Origin: Bacillota bacterium
GTDB taxonomy: Bacteria > Bacillota > UBA4882 > UBA8346
NCBI GenBank assembly: GCA_023435565.1
Contig: JAEYRN010000017.1
Span: forward strand, 101,215-165,214
DNA length: 64,000 bases
Direction of reading: 5' to 3'
Below, one piece after another: positions 1 to 7,507 of this stretch; the stretch's first letter is position 1, and each line of letters opens with the position of its first letter. The position numbers were made by a program, and so were the translations under genes. A model generated the notes under the pieces. It had not been told where the DNA came from, searched no databases, and saw only the letters and a list, made by a program, of their open reading frames with translations.

Positions 1-86
1 TTAAGCAATTACGAATTATAAAGTTCATGTGCTTAAAGGGTTTTTTCTATAAACAATCACTGTGCTAAAAATTTAACACTTTTTGC

Positions 87-122
87 TTGACGCCTTTTTT
101 ATTCTGTGCTAAAATTTTAGCA
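87..122 (+). promoter_or_regulatory. Promoter with overlapping palindromic operator for the blaI-type operon
   Basis: A -35 TTGACG (87-92) and a -10 TAAAAT (110-115) are separated by 17 bp. A perfect 16-bp palindrome, TGCTAAAATTTTAGCA (107-122), covers the -10. A related imperfect palindrome (GTGCTAAAAATTTAACAC) lies at 62-79, just upstream of the -35. This fits a BlaI/MecI dimer-binding site, so autorepression of the operon is inferred. Confidence 0.85.
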
Positions 123-161
123 TATGATGATGTAGCGCGCACATTTAGGGAGGTATTAAAA

Positions 162-554
162 ATGGAAATCTTCGAAGATCTGAGCCGACGAGAACGTCAA
201 ATCATGGAGATCATTTACCGCAAAGGATCGGCGACAGCCTCCGAAGTCCAATCTGAACTTGGCGAAAATATTAACTACTCAACCGTTCGAGCTTTACTCC
301 GTATATTGGAGGAGAAAGGGCATTTACACCATGAAACCTCCGGCAATAAATATATTTACCATCCCATTGTACCTAGACAAAATGCGGTGCAATCCGTTGT
401 TAGCAATCTACTTGATACTTTCTTTGAGAGCTCGGTTGAACAAGCAATTGCAGCTTTGATAGAAATTAAAAAAGATGATTTAAATAACGATCAATTAAAT
501 CGTCTCGCTCGAATGATCGAGGAAGCCCGTAAGGAGGAAAAAGACAATGTTTGA
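162..554 (+). CDS. BlaI/MecI-family winged-helix repressor
   Basis: This 130-residue protein has the BlaI/MecI layout: an N-terminal winged helix-turn-helix (about residues 5-75, recognition helix near NYSTVRALLRILEEKG) and a C-terminal helical dimerisation part. The family represses its own operon until a partner M56 membrane protease triggers its removal. The ATG at 162 is chosen because AGGGAGG lies just upstream; an in-frame start at 87 would put the promoter inside the gene. The stop overlaps the next gene by 8 bp, which indicates translational coupling with the M56 protein. The palindromes around its promoter are the expected operators. The real inducer is unknown, because the partner lacks a beta-lactam sensor. 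Confidence 0.9.
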   Translation: MEIFEDLSRRERQIMEIIYRKGSATASEVQSELGENINYSTVRALLRILEEKGHLHHETSGNKYIYHPIVPRQNAVQSVVSNLLDTFFESSVEQAIAALIEIKKDDLNNDQLNRLARMIEEARKEEKDNV

Positions 555-2097
555 AACTTTATTTGAAAATAATTTGATAGCCATTTGGTACAACTTATTA
601 TTTAATATTTTTGTTAAGGCAAGTATCATTTTAACAGTTCCACTAATCATCAATACTATTTGTAAAAAGTCGTCTGCTGAATTTCGGCACCTACTTATAT
701 TAATTTCGATTTTAACCTTAACTATCTTACCCTTTTTACCCGAACCAATATTTACACTTAAGTTAGCTGGGTTTCAACCAAAAATAATTCATCAGAATAC
801 TAATTCATTGATAACCCAAACACCTGTTTTTAAAGCGTATTTTAGTAATCATGACTCTAAGCAAGAACCTACCGAAGTTTCCAACAAATATATGGGTTTG
901 AAGACAAACTACAAATCCGGAATTAGTTACTACTTAACAATTATTTCTAGCTTACTCTGGCTTATAGGCTCATGCTTCATAATTACTTTCTTACTTACCG
1001 GTATTCTAGGTGTTTACCGAATTAAAAAGTCAATGACCCCTTTTTCAGATCGAGAATGGGAAAAAACAATTAAAAATCTCAGTTTGAATCTTAAATTTAA
1101 CTGCCCGATTCAATTATTTATTGGCGCTAAATTTAAAATACCATTCACTTTTGGAATTACCAAACCATTCATTTTTCTACCCCAATCCTTTATTACTTGG
1201 TCCCCGGAACAGCGCTACTGTGTTTTATTACATGAATTATCACACCTTAAAAGAGGTGATACTTTTACCTATTTAATCGCCAGATTCATTATCGCTTTAT
1301 TTTGGCTCAATCCTTTGGCTTGGGTGGCTTTACGATTACTCCGGTTAACACAAGAAGAAGCATGCGACGACCGAGTTATAAATTATGGGGTTAAACCAAG
1401 TAATTACGCTTCCCACTTGCTGGATTTCCTTAAAGAAAAACGCCAAGCTCATCCCGGAGCCGCCCTTGGAATTAGTTCTTTTAAAGCAATTAAATCAAGA
1501 ATCGGTCAAATACTCAACCCGAACCAACGGCGATCCAGTTTAAATCTTAAAATGTGCCTTACTGCATTGACTATTGTTTTCTTTTTAATTATAAGCGTAA
1601 CCATGTTTGGTCCGGGAGTGACCGCTGCGGATGGTTTTAATTCCAACCATAAAAACAATTCGATATCAACTAGTCCCGAAGTAAATATCGGAGCTAAAAC
1701 TGAAGCTAAAACTCTTAATTTCATAAAACCGGTTCCAATCACCAAAATCAGTAATCCTTTCGGCTGGGGAATAGACCCTCTCACCAAAAAATCACATTTC
1801 CACTCGGGTATCGACATTCCTCTTTCCATTGGAACTCCGGTGAAAGCATCCGCAGCTGGGCAGGTGGTAAAAGCCCAATTATCCGGGGATTACGGTATCT
1901 TAATCATTATTGTCCATGAAAATAAATTCTCGACTTACTATGCCAAACTTAGTGAAACGCTAGTTAAACCCGGGGACCAAATTAAACAAGGAGATATTAT
2001 TGGCTATTCCGGGAATACCGGCCGTTCCACCGGACCCCATCTGCATTTTGAAGTTCATGATCAAGATCGTCCGATAGACCCGACGCTGTTATTTTAA
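547..2097 (+). CDS. M56 (BlaR1/MecR1-type) membrane metalloprotease fused to a C-terminal M23 domain
   Basis: The protein has 516 residues. Hydrophobic segments lie near 12-35, 47-65, 130-157, 243-262 and 336-355. The M56 zinc site HELSH is at 229-233, with a downstream EEACDD (270-275). After the last membrane segment, where BlaR1 carries a penicillin-binding sensor, there is instead an M23 (LytM-like) domain at about 395-516, with HxxxD (H419, D423) and HLH (498-500). The position that is usually His in the YAH motif appears to be Lys (YAK, about 467), so zinc binding looks retained but lysis may be impaired. The start overlaps the repressor gene; GGAGG is at 533-537. I infer a cell-wall sensor that inactivates the adjacent BlaI-type repressor. 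Confidence 0.85.
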   Translation: MFETLFENNLIAIWYNLLFNIFVKASIILTVPLIINTICKKSSAEFRHLLILISILTLTILPFLPEPIFTLKLAGFQPKIIHQNTNSLITQTPVFKAYFSNHDSKQEPTEVSNKYMGLKTNYKSGISYYLTIISSLLWLIGSCFIITFLLTGILGVYRIKKSMTPFSDREWEKTIKNLSLNLKFNCPIQLFIGAKFKIPFTFGITKPFIFLPQSFITWSPEQRYCVLLHELSHLKRGDTFTYLIARFIIALFWLNPLAWVALRLLRLTQEEACDDRVINYGVKPSNYASHLLDFLKEKRQAHPGAALGISSFKAIKSRIGQILNPNQRRSSLNLKMCLTALTIVFFLIISVTMFGPGVTAADGFNSNHKNNSISTSPEVNIGAKTEAKTLNFIKPVPITKISNPFGWGIDPLTKKSHFHSGIDIPLSIGTPVKASAAGQVVKAQLSGDYGILIIIVHENKFSTYYAKLSETLVKPGDQIKQGDIIGYSGNTGRSTGPHLHFEVHDQDRPIDPTLLF

Positions 2098-2201
2098 GGG
2101 ATAATTACTTAATACAACACCTTGGAACGTTAGTCGAAAATTCATCGTATGTGTTTTATATAAAATTGATAGCTTATAAGGGTAAATATTTCCCTCCTTA
2201 A

Positions 2202-2257
2202 GTAAACAAACAGCTCCAACGATCGCTTTTTATCGGCCATTGGAGCTGTTTGTTTAC
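2202..2257. terminator. Bidirectional hairpin terminator between convergent genes
   Basis: A perfect 18-bp inverted repeat (2202-2219 and 2240-2257) encloses a 20-nt loop between the M56-M23 gene and the convergent LURP-one-like gene. Stem sequences GTAAACAAACAGCTCC/GGAGCTGTTTGTTTAC can end transcripts from both sides. Confidence 0.8.
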
Positions 2258-2275
2258 ATTATTCGATAATTTAGT

Positions 2276-2869
2276 TTATCTTTTATCTTCCTTAAATACA
2301 ATATCAATAGCCAGTCCTGCAGCTAGTAATAGTGTACTCAATTCCGGTCCTTGCTCAATCGTATCGCTAATGGAAATGATATAATTATCAGCGGAAGTAA
2401 ACAATTCTTTTCCTAACCCAGCCCACTTTTTAGTTACCACACCCATTTCTTTCCCATCGTTATTCAGAAACTTAAAGTTCCAACCCTTCCAATCACCTTT
2501 AATCTCTGCAATTTGACACTCATTAGCATCGAAGACAAAAAAACCGCCTCCCAATGTCAATAATTTACTACGAAAATACCCAAGATACGATCCGTTACGA
2601 TCGTAAATACCTACTTTGGAACGGAACCAACTGAAAGGCTTTTCCATTGTGAATATTGGATTAGGTTCCCCCTGGTCATATACAGCCACCTTGGTTGGAA
2701 GCATTAATTTACTAATAAATAATCGTAAAAACTTAATAAAACCGCTAGGTTCTTCCTTGGCCACACCAATTTGTTGTTGAGATTCCGGGTCAAAAATATT
2801 GTAGGTGCCTGAGAGCTTCATGAACTGTATTTGTTCTTTAATCAAAAAAGTTTTCCTATCCAAAAGCAT
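2276..2869 (-). CDS. LURP-one/scramblase-like beta-barrel protein
   Basis: This 197-residue protein resembles the LURP-one-related/phospholipid-scramblase fold: alternating short beta strands with repeated phrases such as GIYDRNGSYLGYF and IAEIKGDWKGWNFKFLNNDG, and a hydrophobic C-terminal stretch (STLLLAAGLAIDIVF) typical of the buried helix of that fold. Bacterial members are mostly uncharacterised. No signal peptide is seen. The ATG at 2869 has a GGGGG-rich ribosome site upstream. It stands alone, convergent with the M56-M23 gene. The family assignment rests on overall pattern only. Confidence 0.65.
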   Translation of the reverse strand: MLLDRKTFLIKEQIQFMKLSGTYNIFDPESQQQIGVAKEEPSGFIKFLRLFISKLMLPTKVAVYDQGEPNPIFTMEKPFSWFRSKVGIYDRNGSYLGYFRSKLLTLGGGFFVFDANECQIAEIKGDWKGWNFKFLNNDGKEMGVVTKKWAGLGKELFTSADNYIISISDTIEQGPELSTLLLAAGLAIDIVFKEDKR

Positions 2870-3000
2870 AATGAATACCCCCTATGTTTTAGTATTAATA
2901 GATTTATTCCATATTAAATTAAATAAAAGGATTATTTTATAAGAATCTATTAAAAAATCATTTCCTTATGTAATATGTAATGTTGTTTTAATAATTCTTT

Positions 3001-3219
3001 CTATGGTTTTTCTATATAGCAAAACCTCGATTTTTCTTCTCCATCCAACACCACCTTTTCCAAAAACATTTTCTTAGGTCTAGCCCAAAGTTGTCCCTCT
3101 CCATACAAAGCCCGGTAAATCACAAATTCCTCTAGGGTTTCGCTATGGCGGGCTATCCCTAGCACTTCATATTCCTTCCCCTTATAATGCCGGTAACGTC
3201 CAATTTGGATCTCATCCAT
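3001..3219 (-). CDS. DUF1653 small protein
   Basis: The 72-residue protein matches the DUF1653 pattern: GRYRHYKGKEYEVLGIARHSETLE, then VIYRALYGEGQLWARPKKMF. This family is a compact beta-rich domain of unknown function in many bacteria. It is a single-gene unit on the minus strand. The sequence upstream to 3436 (about 215 bp) is AT-rich and I see nothing recognisable in it. Confidence 0.8.
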   Translation of the reverse strand: MDEIQIGRYRHYKGKEYEVLGIARHSETLEEFVIYRALYGEGQLWARPKKMFLEKVVLDGEEKSRFCYIEKP

Positions 3220-3436
3220 TTGTCGCTTTTGTTTTTATCCTTTCAAAGGGTAAATTTTCTAACTTTCTAAAACTCATATAAATATTTCGTTTTTTTCCTA
3301 TTTTCCCCTTTAAACTTAATGAGGTTTTTCGTGATTCTATGTAAATTCTTACTCCCTCACTAAAATTTTACGTTTAAAATCAATAGCGCCGTTTAATACT
3401 GTAGTTAAGAAAAAACACTAACATGGAGGAGAATAA

Positions 3437-3640
3437 GTGAACACTTTAGAAGAGACAAAAGTCATCCAAGCTGCCAATCGCCTGGAAAGCGCTCGTCAGT
3501 TATTAGAGGAGGTTGGTAAAAAAGATAATCGATTCAGTAATTCCTTTTCAAAGATCAATGCGGAACTCAGCAAGTTTGAAGAAGAACTACGCCAAATTAG
3601 TAAAACTTTAAATATAGAAAACTTAGGCAAACGAAGTTAA
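3437..3640 (+). CDS. Small helical protein of unknown function
   Basis: This 67-residue protein is almost entirely charged amphipathic helix (for example NRLESARQLLEEVGKK and AELSKFEEELRQISKTL), suggesting a short coiled coil or helical hairpin. I do not recognise the family. The GTG start at 3437 follows a clear GGAGGA (3425-3430). It is followed after 76 bp by the amidase-like gene on the same strand. Cytosolic location is inferred from the lack of a signal or membrane segment. Confidence 0.65.
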   Translation: MNTLEETKVIQAANRLESARQLLEEVGKKDNRFSNSFSKINAELSKFEEELRQISKTLNIENLGKRS

Positions 3641-3716
3641 GGGACTTTACCATAAGACAATTTTGTAGTGTGAAAGTTGAGTTATTAAACATAGTATAAT
3701 CCTAGGGGTATGCTGA

Positions 3717-4229
3717 ATGTTTAATAACCGTAATATTATTCCATATAATCGTGAAACAGCTTTAAGCTACGCCACAAAATGGGCCTTGAGCCGCAATCCA
3801 AAATTTTATGATTATTCTAAGATCGGCGGCGATTGCACAAACTTCGCTTCCCAGGTTCTTTGGGCCGGGGGAGCTAACATGAATTACGATCCCGTTCAAG
3901 GCTGGTATTACATTGACCCTAACCAAAAGTCACCGTCCTGGACCGGGGTTAATTTTTTATATCTTTTTTTAGTCTCAAATCGAACCGTAGGACCTTTTGG
4001 TATTGAAACAAATCCAGCTAATGTAAAAGTGGGAGATTTAATACAACTCTCCTATAAAGGGGGGGGTGATTTCAATCATACCTTGGTAATCACAAAATTT
4101 GAGCCTCCCTTCAACATGGAACACATATATGTTTCAACCCACACCATTGATAGATATAACGTGAATCTTGTTCAAACATATTCATGGAAACAGATCCGTT
4201 TTATCCATATTCTCGGTAGTTATAGATGA
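3717..4229 (+). CDS. Putative amidase domain (amidase_6-like) protein
   Basis: The 170-residue protein resembles the putative amidase domain found in sporulating Firmicutes: NRETALSYATKWALSRNPKFYDY, the catalytic-type GGDCTNFASQ with C40, then VKVGDLIQL and FNHTLVI (H121) and STHTIDRY (H142). These give a Cys-His hydrolase arrangement similar to the CHAP/NlpC group. There is no signal peptide, so it may act in the cytosol, mother cell or spore. The ATG at 3717 has AGGGG at 3704-3708; a TATAAT lies at 3695-3700 but no good -35 is paired with it. It is followed by a long nested hairpin (4261-4378). Confidence 0.75.
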   Translation: MFNNRNIIPYNRETALSYATKWALSRNPKFYDYSKIGGDCTNFASQVLWAGGANMNYDPVQGWYYIDPNQKSPSWTGVNFLYLFLVSNRTVGPFGIETNPANVKVGDLIQLSYKGGGDFNHTLVITKFEPPFNMEHIYVSTHTIDRYNVNLVQTYSWKQIRFIHILGSYR

Positions 4230-4260
4230 AAGTTGAAAATGAGAAACCAAAGTATTAACC

Positions 4261-4378
4261 AAGGCCACTAAAAAGATTTTATTCAAAGGATTGACCCACA
4301 ATATATTGTGATTAACCAAGATTAGGTTCTCAGTTCATTGTGGGTCAATAATAATTTTTATGATTTTTCAGTGGCCTT
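4261..4378. repeat. Nested long-stem inverted repeat (copy A)
   Basis: Outer arms AAGGCCACTAAAAA (4261-4274) and its near-complement (4364-4378, one bulged base) enclose a perfect 13-bp inner stem, ATTGACCCACAAT (4290-4302) with 4337-4349. The inner left arm and what follows it (CCACAATATAT..TGA.TA.CC.AGAT) resemble the element at 20.83-20.89 kb. It lies between convergent genes and could act as a terminator, but the shared sequence suggests a dispersed element. Confidence 0.7.
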
Positions 4379-4380
4379 TA

Positions 4381-4566
4381 TTACCTCGGCTCTTTTTGGG
4401 ACTTAGGAAGAGATTCTTCCCCATTCTCGTGCTCTGTTTGACTTTTATTCGGTAATGGATTCCCACTGATAAGCTCATCCAATTGGCTGGCCGGGCCTAA
4501 CAGGTCCTCAACCAATCCCTCGATAGCCGGACGTTTTCGGTTGATAAAAGATTCATGTCTTTCCAC
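4381..4566 (-). CDS. Small hydrophilic protein of unknown function, downstream of the CBS protein
   Basis: This is a 61-residue charged protein, rich in Glu, Lys and Pro, with a core GLVEDLLGPASQLDELISGN. No family is recognised. It begins just after the CBS-pair gene. An in-frame TTG at 4578 is possible, but GGAG at 4576-4573 is well placed for the GTG at 4566, which I prefer. Tight coupling to the CBS gene suggests a shared transcript. Its C-terminal tail (KSQTEHENGEESLPKSQKEP) looks disordered. Confidence 0.5.
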   Translation of the reverse strand: MERHESFINRKRPAIEGLVEDLLGPASQLDELISGNPLPNKSQTEHENGEESLPKSQKEPR

Positions 4567-4579
4567 TTTTTTCTCCAAT

Positions 4580-5017
4580 TCATATTTTTTCCGGCTCGGA
4601 TGGTATGGAGATTTCTCCTAATGTTGTTGAAAGTTCAACATCATACTTAGCTTTGGTTGCTAGGTCTCCTAAAGAAATCATTCCCACCAGTCGATCATCT
4701 TCCATTACCGGTAAACGCCGAATTTGTTGAGTAGCCATAATTCCTGCCGCTTGGCTAAGACTCATCTCCGGGTTGATCGATTTAATTTGGGTTGTCATCA
4801 CATCCTTAACCGGTGTGTGGTGGGGGTCTTTTCCATGGGCGATATTCCTTACAACAATGTCCCGATCGGTTACCAAACCAACCATATTTGCTCCCTCACA
4901 CACTGGAACCGCCCCAACATCATGCTTCTGCATTAACTGGGCAGCCTCAACAACTGTAGCTTTAGGCGAAATCACTGCCAAATCATTAGTCATAATATCT
5001 TTGACCTTCAAAGACAT
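4580..5017 (-). CDS. CBS-domain pair protein
   Basis: The protein of about 145 residues consists of two CBS domains: KVKDIMTNDLAVISPKATVVEAAQLM..VGLVTDRDIVVR and PVKDVMTTQIKSINPEMSLSQAAGIM..VGMISLGDLATK. Stand-alone CBS pairs bind adenine nucleotides and modulate partner proteins; the ligand cannot be read from sequence. The start is the second of two adjacent start codons (GTG 5020, ATG 5017), preceded by AAAGGG. It sits upstream of a small gene that it probably shares a transcript with. Bacterial homologues are often called inosine-5-monophosphate dehydrogenase-like, but there is no IMPDH barrel here. Confidence 0.85.
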   Translation of the reverse strand: MSLKVKDIMTNDLAVISPKATVVEAAQLMQKHDVGAVPVCEGANMVGLVTDRDIVVRNIAHGKDPHHTPVKDVMTTQIKSINPEMSLSQAAGIMATQQIRRLPVMEDDRLVGMISLGDLATKAKYDVELSTTLGEISIPSEPEKI

Positions 5018-5087
5018 CACCCTTTCTTTTTTTTAAGTATCTCCCCTCCAAAAAAACTCATACGTCTAATTAGAAAATGTCATAGCT

Positions 5088-5327
5088 GCTTGTCGATCCA
5101 TATAGGATGAAGTAAATTTCCATTTTAAGATTTGCATTCTTAATGCCAAATGCAAATGCATTAAAAGTGTTTACTTTATCCTATTACAGCTGTAATAAGT
5201 TAATTTAAACTCATCGATTTTCCATCACATCCGGCTTTAGGGATGTGATGATATAGTTGGTATTTAAATTAACTTATATAGTCAATTTTTTTATAGTTTC
5301 GCTTGTGTCAATCGGAGATTGACGTGG
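5088..5327. repeat. Dispersed repeat interrupted by a 180-bp element
   Basis: GCTTGTCGATCCA (5088-5100) and the stretch GTCAATT..TTTCGCTTGTGTCAATCGG..GACGTGG (5281-5327) match, in order and on the opposite strand, a contiguous sequence at 40610-40674. In that copy the two parts are separated by one base only, so 5101-5280 reads as an insertion into this repeat. Confidence 0.75.
5101..5280. mobile_element. MITE-like structured insertion element, copy 1
   Basis: Boundaries are set by comparison with the uninterrupted repeat at 40.6 kb. The ends are imperfect inverted repeats (TATAGGATGAAGTAAATTT against TATATAAGTTAATTT). Inside lie a 16-bp palindrome TATTACAGCTGTAATA (5182-5197), a 13-bp helix AAGTTAATTTAAA (5197-5209 with 5263-5275) and a 10-bp hairpin CATCACATCC/GGATGTGATG (5223-5250) with loop GGCTTTAG. 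A second copy at 5.88-6.02 kb keeps the helix with compensating changes. There is no ORF, so movement would depend on another transposase. Confidence 0.65.
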
Positions 5328-5340
5328 AAAATAGATTGCA

Positions 5341-5370
5341 ATAAAAAAAGCGTTGTCTCTTAAGACAACA
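5341..5370 (-). terminator. Rho-independent terminator
   Basis: Stem GTTGTCT/AGACAAC (5352-5358 and 5363-5369) with a 4-nt loop is followed on the minus strand by GC and a run of seven T. A second hairpin (GGCCG/CGGCC, 5394-5411) lies nearer the zinc-ribbon gene. Both serve that gene. Confidence 0.8.
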
Positions 5371-5434
5371 CTTCATTTAGGAAAATAAATAAAGGCCGAA
5401 ATATTCCGGCCCATAATTTTTAAACGTTCATACT

Positions 5435-5713
5435 TTATCTTTGAGATTGAAAGCAGTCACGGCAGTATACAGGACGGTCGCCGCTTGGCTTAAAAGGAAC
5501 TTGAGTATTTGCGCCACAATTGGAGCAAACTACTGAATACATTTGCCGGGGTCCACCACCACCGCCACGTTGTTGTTTACGGGTTGCTCGGCAGGAAGGG
5601 CACCGACCCGGTTCGTTTTGAAAACCTTTGTTAGCATAAAATTCTTGTTCATTAGCGGTAAAAACGAATTCCTGGCCACACTCTTTGCAATTCAAAGTCT
5701 TGTCTTGGTACAT
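5435..5713 (-). CDS. Double zinc-ribbon protein
   Basis: The 92-residue protein has two four-Cys zinc ribbons: C9/C12 with C38/C41, and C63/C66 with C84/C87, joined by a basic Gly-rich linker (RKQQRGGGGGPRQ). The first part fits the probable zinc-ribbon family (MYQDKTLNCKECGQEFVFTA), the second the CxxC-CxxC zinc-binding family with the CRDCF ending. The function is unknown; RNA or ribosome association is only a possibility. The ATG at 5713 follows AGGAGG. A 9-bp hairpin sits immediately upstream of the ribosome site. Confidence 0.85.
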   Translation of the reverse strand: MYQDKTLNCKECGQEFVFTANEQEFYANKGFQNEPGRCPSCRATRKQQRGGGGGPRQMYSVVCSNCGANTQVPFKPSGDRPVYCRDCFQSQR

Positions 5714-5731
5714 TAAAACCTCCTAAAATTT

Positions 5732-5773
5732 CTAGCCCTATGGGCTGGTAATAGGCCTTTTTCCTAGGGCTAG
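5732..5773 (-). promoter_or_regulatory. Leader hairpin upstream of the zinc-ribbon gene
   Basis: A perfect 9-bp inverted repeat, CTAGCCCTA (5732-5740) and TAGGGCTAG (5765-5773), ends just before the ribosome site of the zinc-ribbon gene. It might control translation or mRNA stability; no ligand-binding motif is recognised. Confidence 0.45.
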
Positions 5774-5875
5774 CCATGGGAAGGAGATTCTGGGTGGACA
5801 GATCTAAGAACCATTGCAAACCTAAGTTCAGGCACTAATTATATTGTAGCACGAATTCCAAAAAATGCAATAGAA

Positions 5876-6017
5876 CTTATAAATAACTATAAATTTGCAT
5901 TCTTAATCAGTATTTACTTATCCTATTACAGTTGTAATAAGTTGAAATAAATACAATACTCTTTCCGACATGGCCGGCTTTAGGGACATAATTTAATAAT
6001 TTATTTCAACTTATATA
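5876..6017. mobile_element. MITE-like structured insertion element, copy 2
   Basis: It shares with copy 1 TTTGCATTCTTAAT, TTTACTT.ATCCTATTACAG, TGTAATAAGTT and the loop block CCGGCTTTAGGGA, and ends in the same CTTATATA. The long helix is AAGTTGAAATAAAT (5939-5952) with 5999-6012, fully paired although its sequence differs from copy 1. The right end abuts the stop codon of the esterase gene. The left boundary is approximate. Confidence 0.6.
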
Positions 6018-7310
6018 TTAATCTTCCCAAACTTGTCGAGCTTTTATGAGCCATTGATACATCCGGTCCTTCTCTTCCCAATCGACGCCAGTACGTCGAA
6101 ATTCAAGCATCACATCGGACTTTGGCATCATTCCATTGAAAAAATATCGATCTATTATCAAAGTTAGCACCAAAGATGACCACATTAGATTGCCATGAGG
6201 CGAATCTTTACCCAAACAAATTGTTTTTTCAAATGGCCCTCGCGCGCTAAACGGATCGACCCTACCATCCCCGGATAAAGCATATTGAAAACGCTCTGGT
6301 CCGGGTTCTAATGTTGGGCCAATTTTTTCATTGGAAAGAATCTCCGGGTGATAGACGCCTTGAAAATCATAAGAACCATATCCCAAACCGTAAAGAGCGA
6401 TGGCATTTTCGGGGACAACATCTTTAAGTTTAAGAGAGGAGCCAAAACCGTCCTCCAACAATTTCTCGCTAGGATCAAGCCAACGGAAGATTGGTGCATA
6501 CTCAACCGCAAATTGAGCAGCGGTAGCAGAAAAATTCTTACCGGTTTTAACTATCCCGTCCCCGAAAAAAAACTTTTCAGCCAAGTATAGCCCAATCTCC
6601 TGGGAGCGTTCAATATATTTACGCCCACCAAAGGTTACTCGTTCTCCCCGGCGTTGATTCCCTACTTCATAAATACCGTATTGGGGCCCACCAATGGATA
6701 ATAAAGAAGCCAGCCTTCCAGGATACTCCGTAGCCACGTAGCGTCCAAATAAACCGCCCAAACTATGCCCGATCCAATGTACCTTTGCCCCAGGCCACTT
6801 ACGGTCAATTAAATCCAAAAGTGGCGCAGCATAATACCGACTCATTAAAGGCAGGTCAAGCCGCCAGTCGTACTTTAGATAGATAATATTTAAGTCTCCA
6901 ACTGAAGCATCTTCATTGCACTCTAAGACCTGCCAATCTTTGATAATTTTTATTTTTCCCTTACCGGTCCGCTTGTTCTCCCTGGACTCCCAAAAAGAAA
7001 ACTCTTTTTCCATTAAACGATAAGAACATAACAACAGTTTCGAAATTGAAGGTCCCTCTCCCAAAACTTGATATTTTTGAGGAATCGGTTGATAATCCGG
7101 TCCGGCTAAAAAAGAAGATTTTTGATGTTTCCGATAATGTGGGTAAGGTGATTGTTCTAGCCAACTTGGGTCTTTGGAAGGCAATCGATCCATGCTGCCC
7201 CAAAAACCGGGAGTAAAAATAATAAATTCAGGTGGGGTTTCTCCTTTAACATTAATTGGAATTATCATTACTAAGCAAACTAATAAAGTAAAAATCAACC
7301 TTAACTTCAA
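6018..7310 (-). CDS. Secreted alpha/beta-hydrolase (LCAT-like lipase/esterase)
   Basis: The protein has 430 residues and a signal peptide (LRLIFTLLVCLVMIIPINVKG). The nucleophile elbow WIGHSLGG puts the catalytic Ser at about 183, after a GDLNIIYLKYDWR strand. A later GDGRVDPFS and DSPHGNLMWS offer the acidic and His partners, as in lecithin:cholesterol acyltransferase-like hydrolases. The TTG at 7310 is preferred over an ATG at 7325, because GGAGGG (7323-7318) is correctly spaced for the TTG while the ATG has no ribosome site. It is likely exported and hydrolyses an ester or acyl group; the substrate is unknown. Its stop codon is adjacent to a small insertion element. Confidence 0.75.
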   Translation of the reverse strand: MKLRLIFTLLVCLVMIIPINVKGETPPEFIIFTPGFWGSMDRLPSKDPSWLEQSPYPHYRKHQKSSFLAGPDYQPIPQKYQVLGEGPSISKLLLCSYRLMEKEFSFWESRENKRTGKGKIKIIKDWQVLECNEDASVGDLNIIYLKYDWRLDLPLMSRYYAAPLLDLIDRKWPGAKVHWIGHSLGGLFGRYVATEYPGRLASLLSIGGPQYGIYEVGNQRRGERVTFGGRKYIERSQEIGLYLAEKFFFGDGIVKTGKNFSATAAQFAVEYAPIFRWLDPSEKLLEDGFGSSLKLKDVVPENAIALYGLGYGSYDFQGVYHPEILSNEKIGPTLEPGPERFQYALSGDGRVDPFSARGPFEKTICLGKDSPHGNLMWSSLVLTLIIDRYFFNGMMPKSDVMLEFRRTGVDWEEKDRMYQWLIKARQVWED

Positions 7311-7467
7311 TAAACAACCCTCCATAAAAAAACTTAAGTTTCAGTTTTTAATGATGATTAATGCTCTCATGGATTTTATGAGCCAAGCGATTTTAAATAT
7401 TTTACCATATAATCTTTGGGGACAGATAAATGTTAAACAAAGATTTAAAAAGAGTTAAATAAGGGCA

Positions 7468-7497
7468 TAAAAAAAGCCGGGAATGAAGTCCCGGCTT
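7468..7497 (-). terminator. Rho-independent terminator of the EF-G paralogue gene
   Basis: Stem GCCGGGA/TCCCGGC (7476-7482 and 7489-7495) is followed on the minus strand by seven T, directly after the stop codon. Confidence 0.9.
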
Positions 7498-7507
7498 AAC
7501 GGACATT

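Noticed and set aside
547..2097. Beta-lactam resistance sensor (blaR1/mecR1)
   Set aside because: There is no penicillin-binding sensor domain (no STxK, SxN or KTG region) and no beta-lactamase gene in the window.
5101..5280. Known riboswitch (cyclic di-GMP type) upstream of the CBS gene
   Set aside because: The minus-strand block CTAAAGCCGG recalls part of GEMM RNAs, but the GEMM core (CACGCACAGGGCAAACC) is missing, and comparison with 40.6 kb shows a discrete insertion.
6348..6590. Plus-strand ORF inside the esterase gene
   Set aside because: No ribosome site and it is fully covered by a well-supported gene on the other strand.
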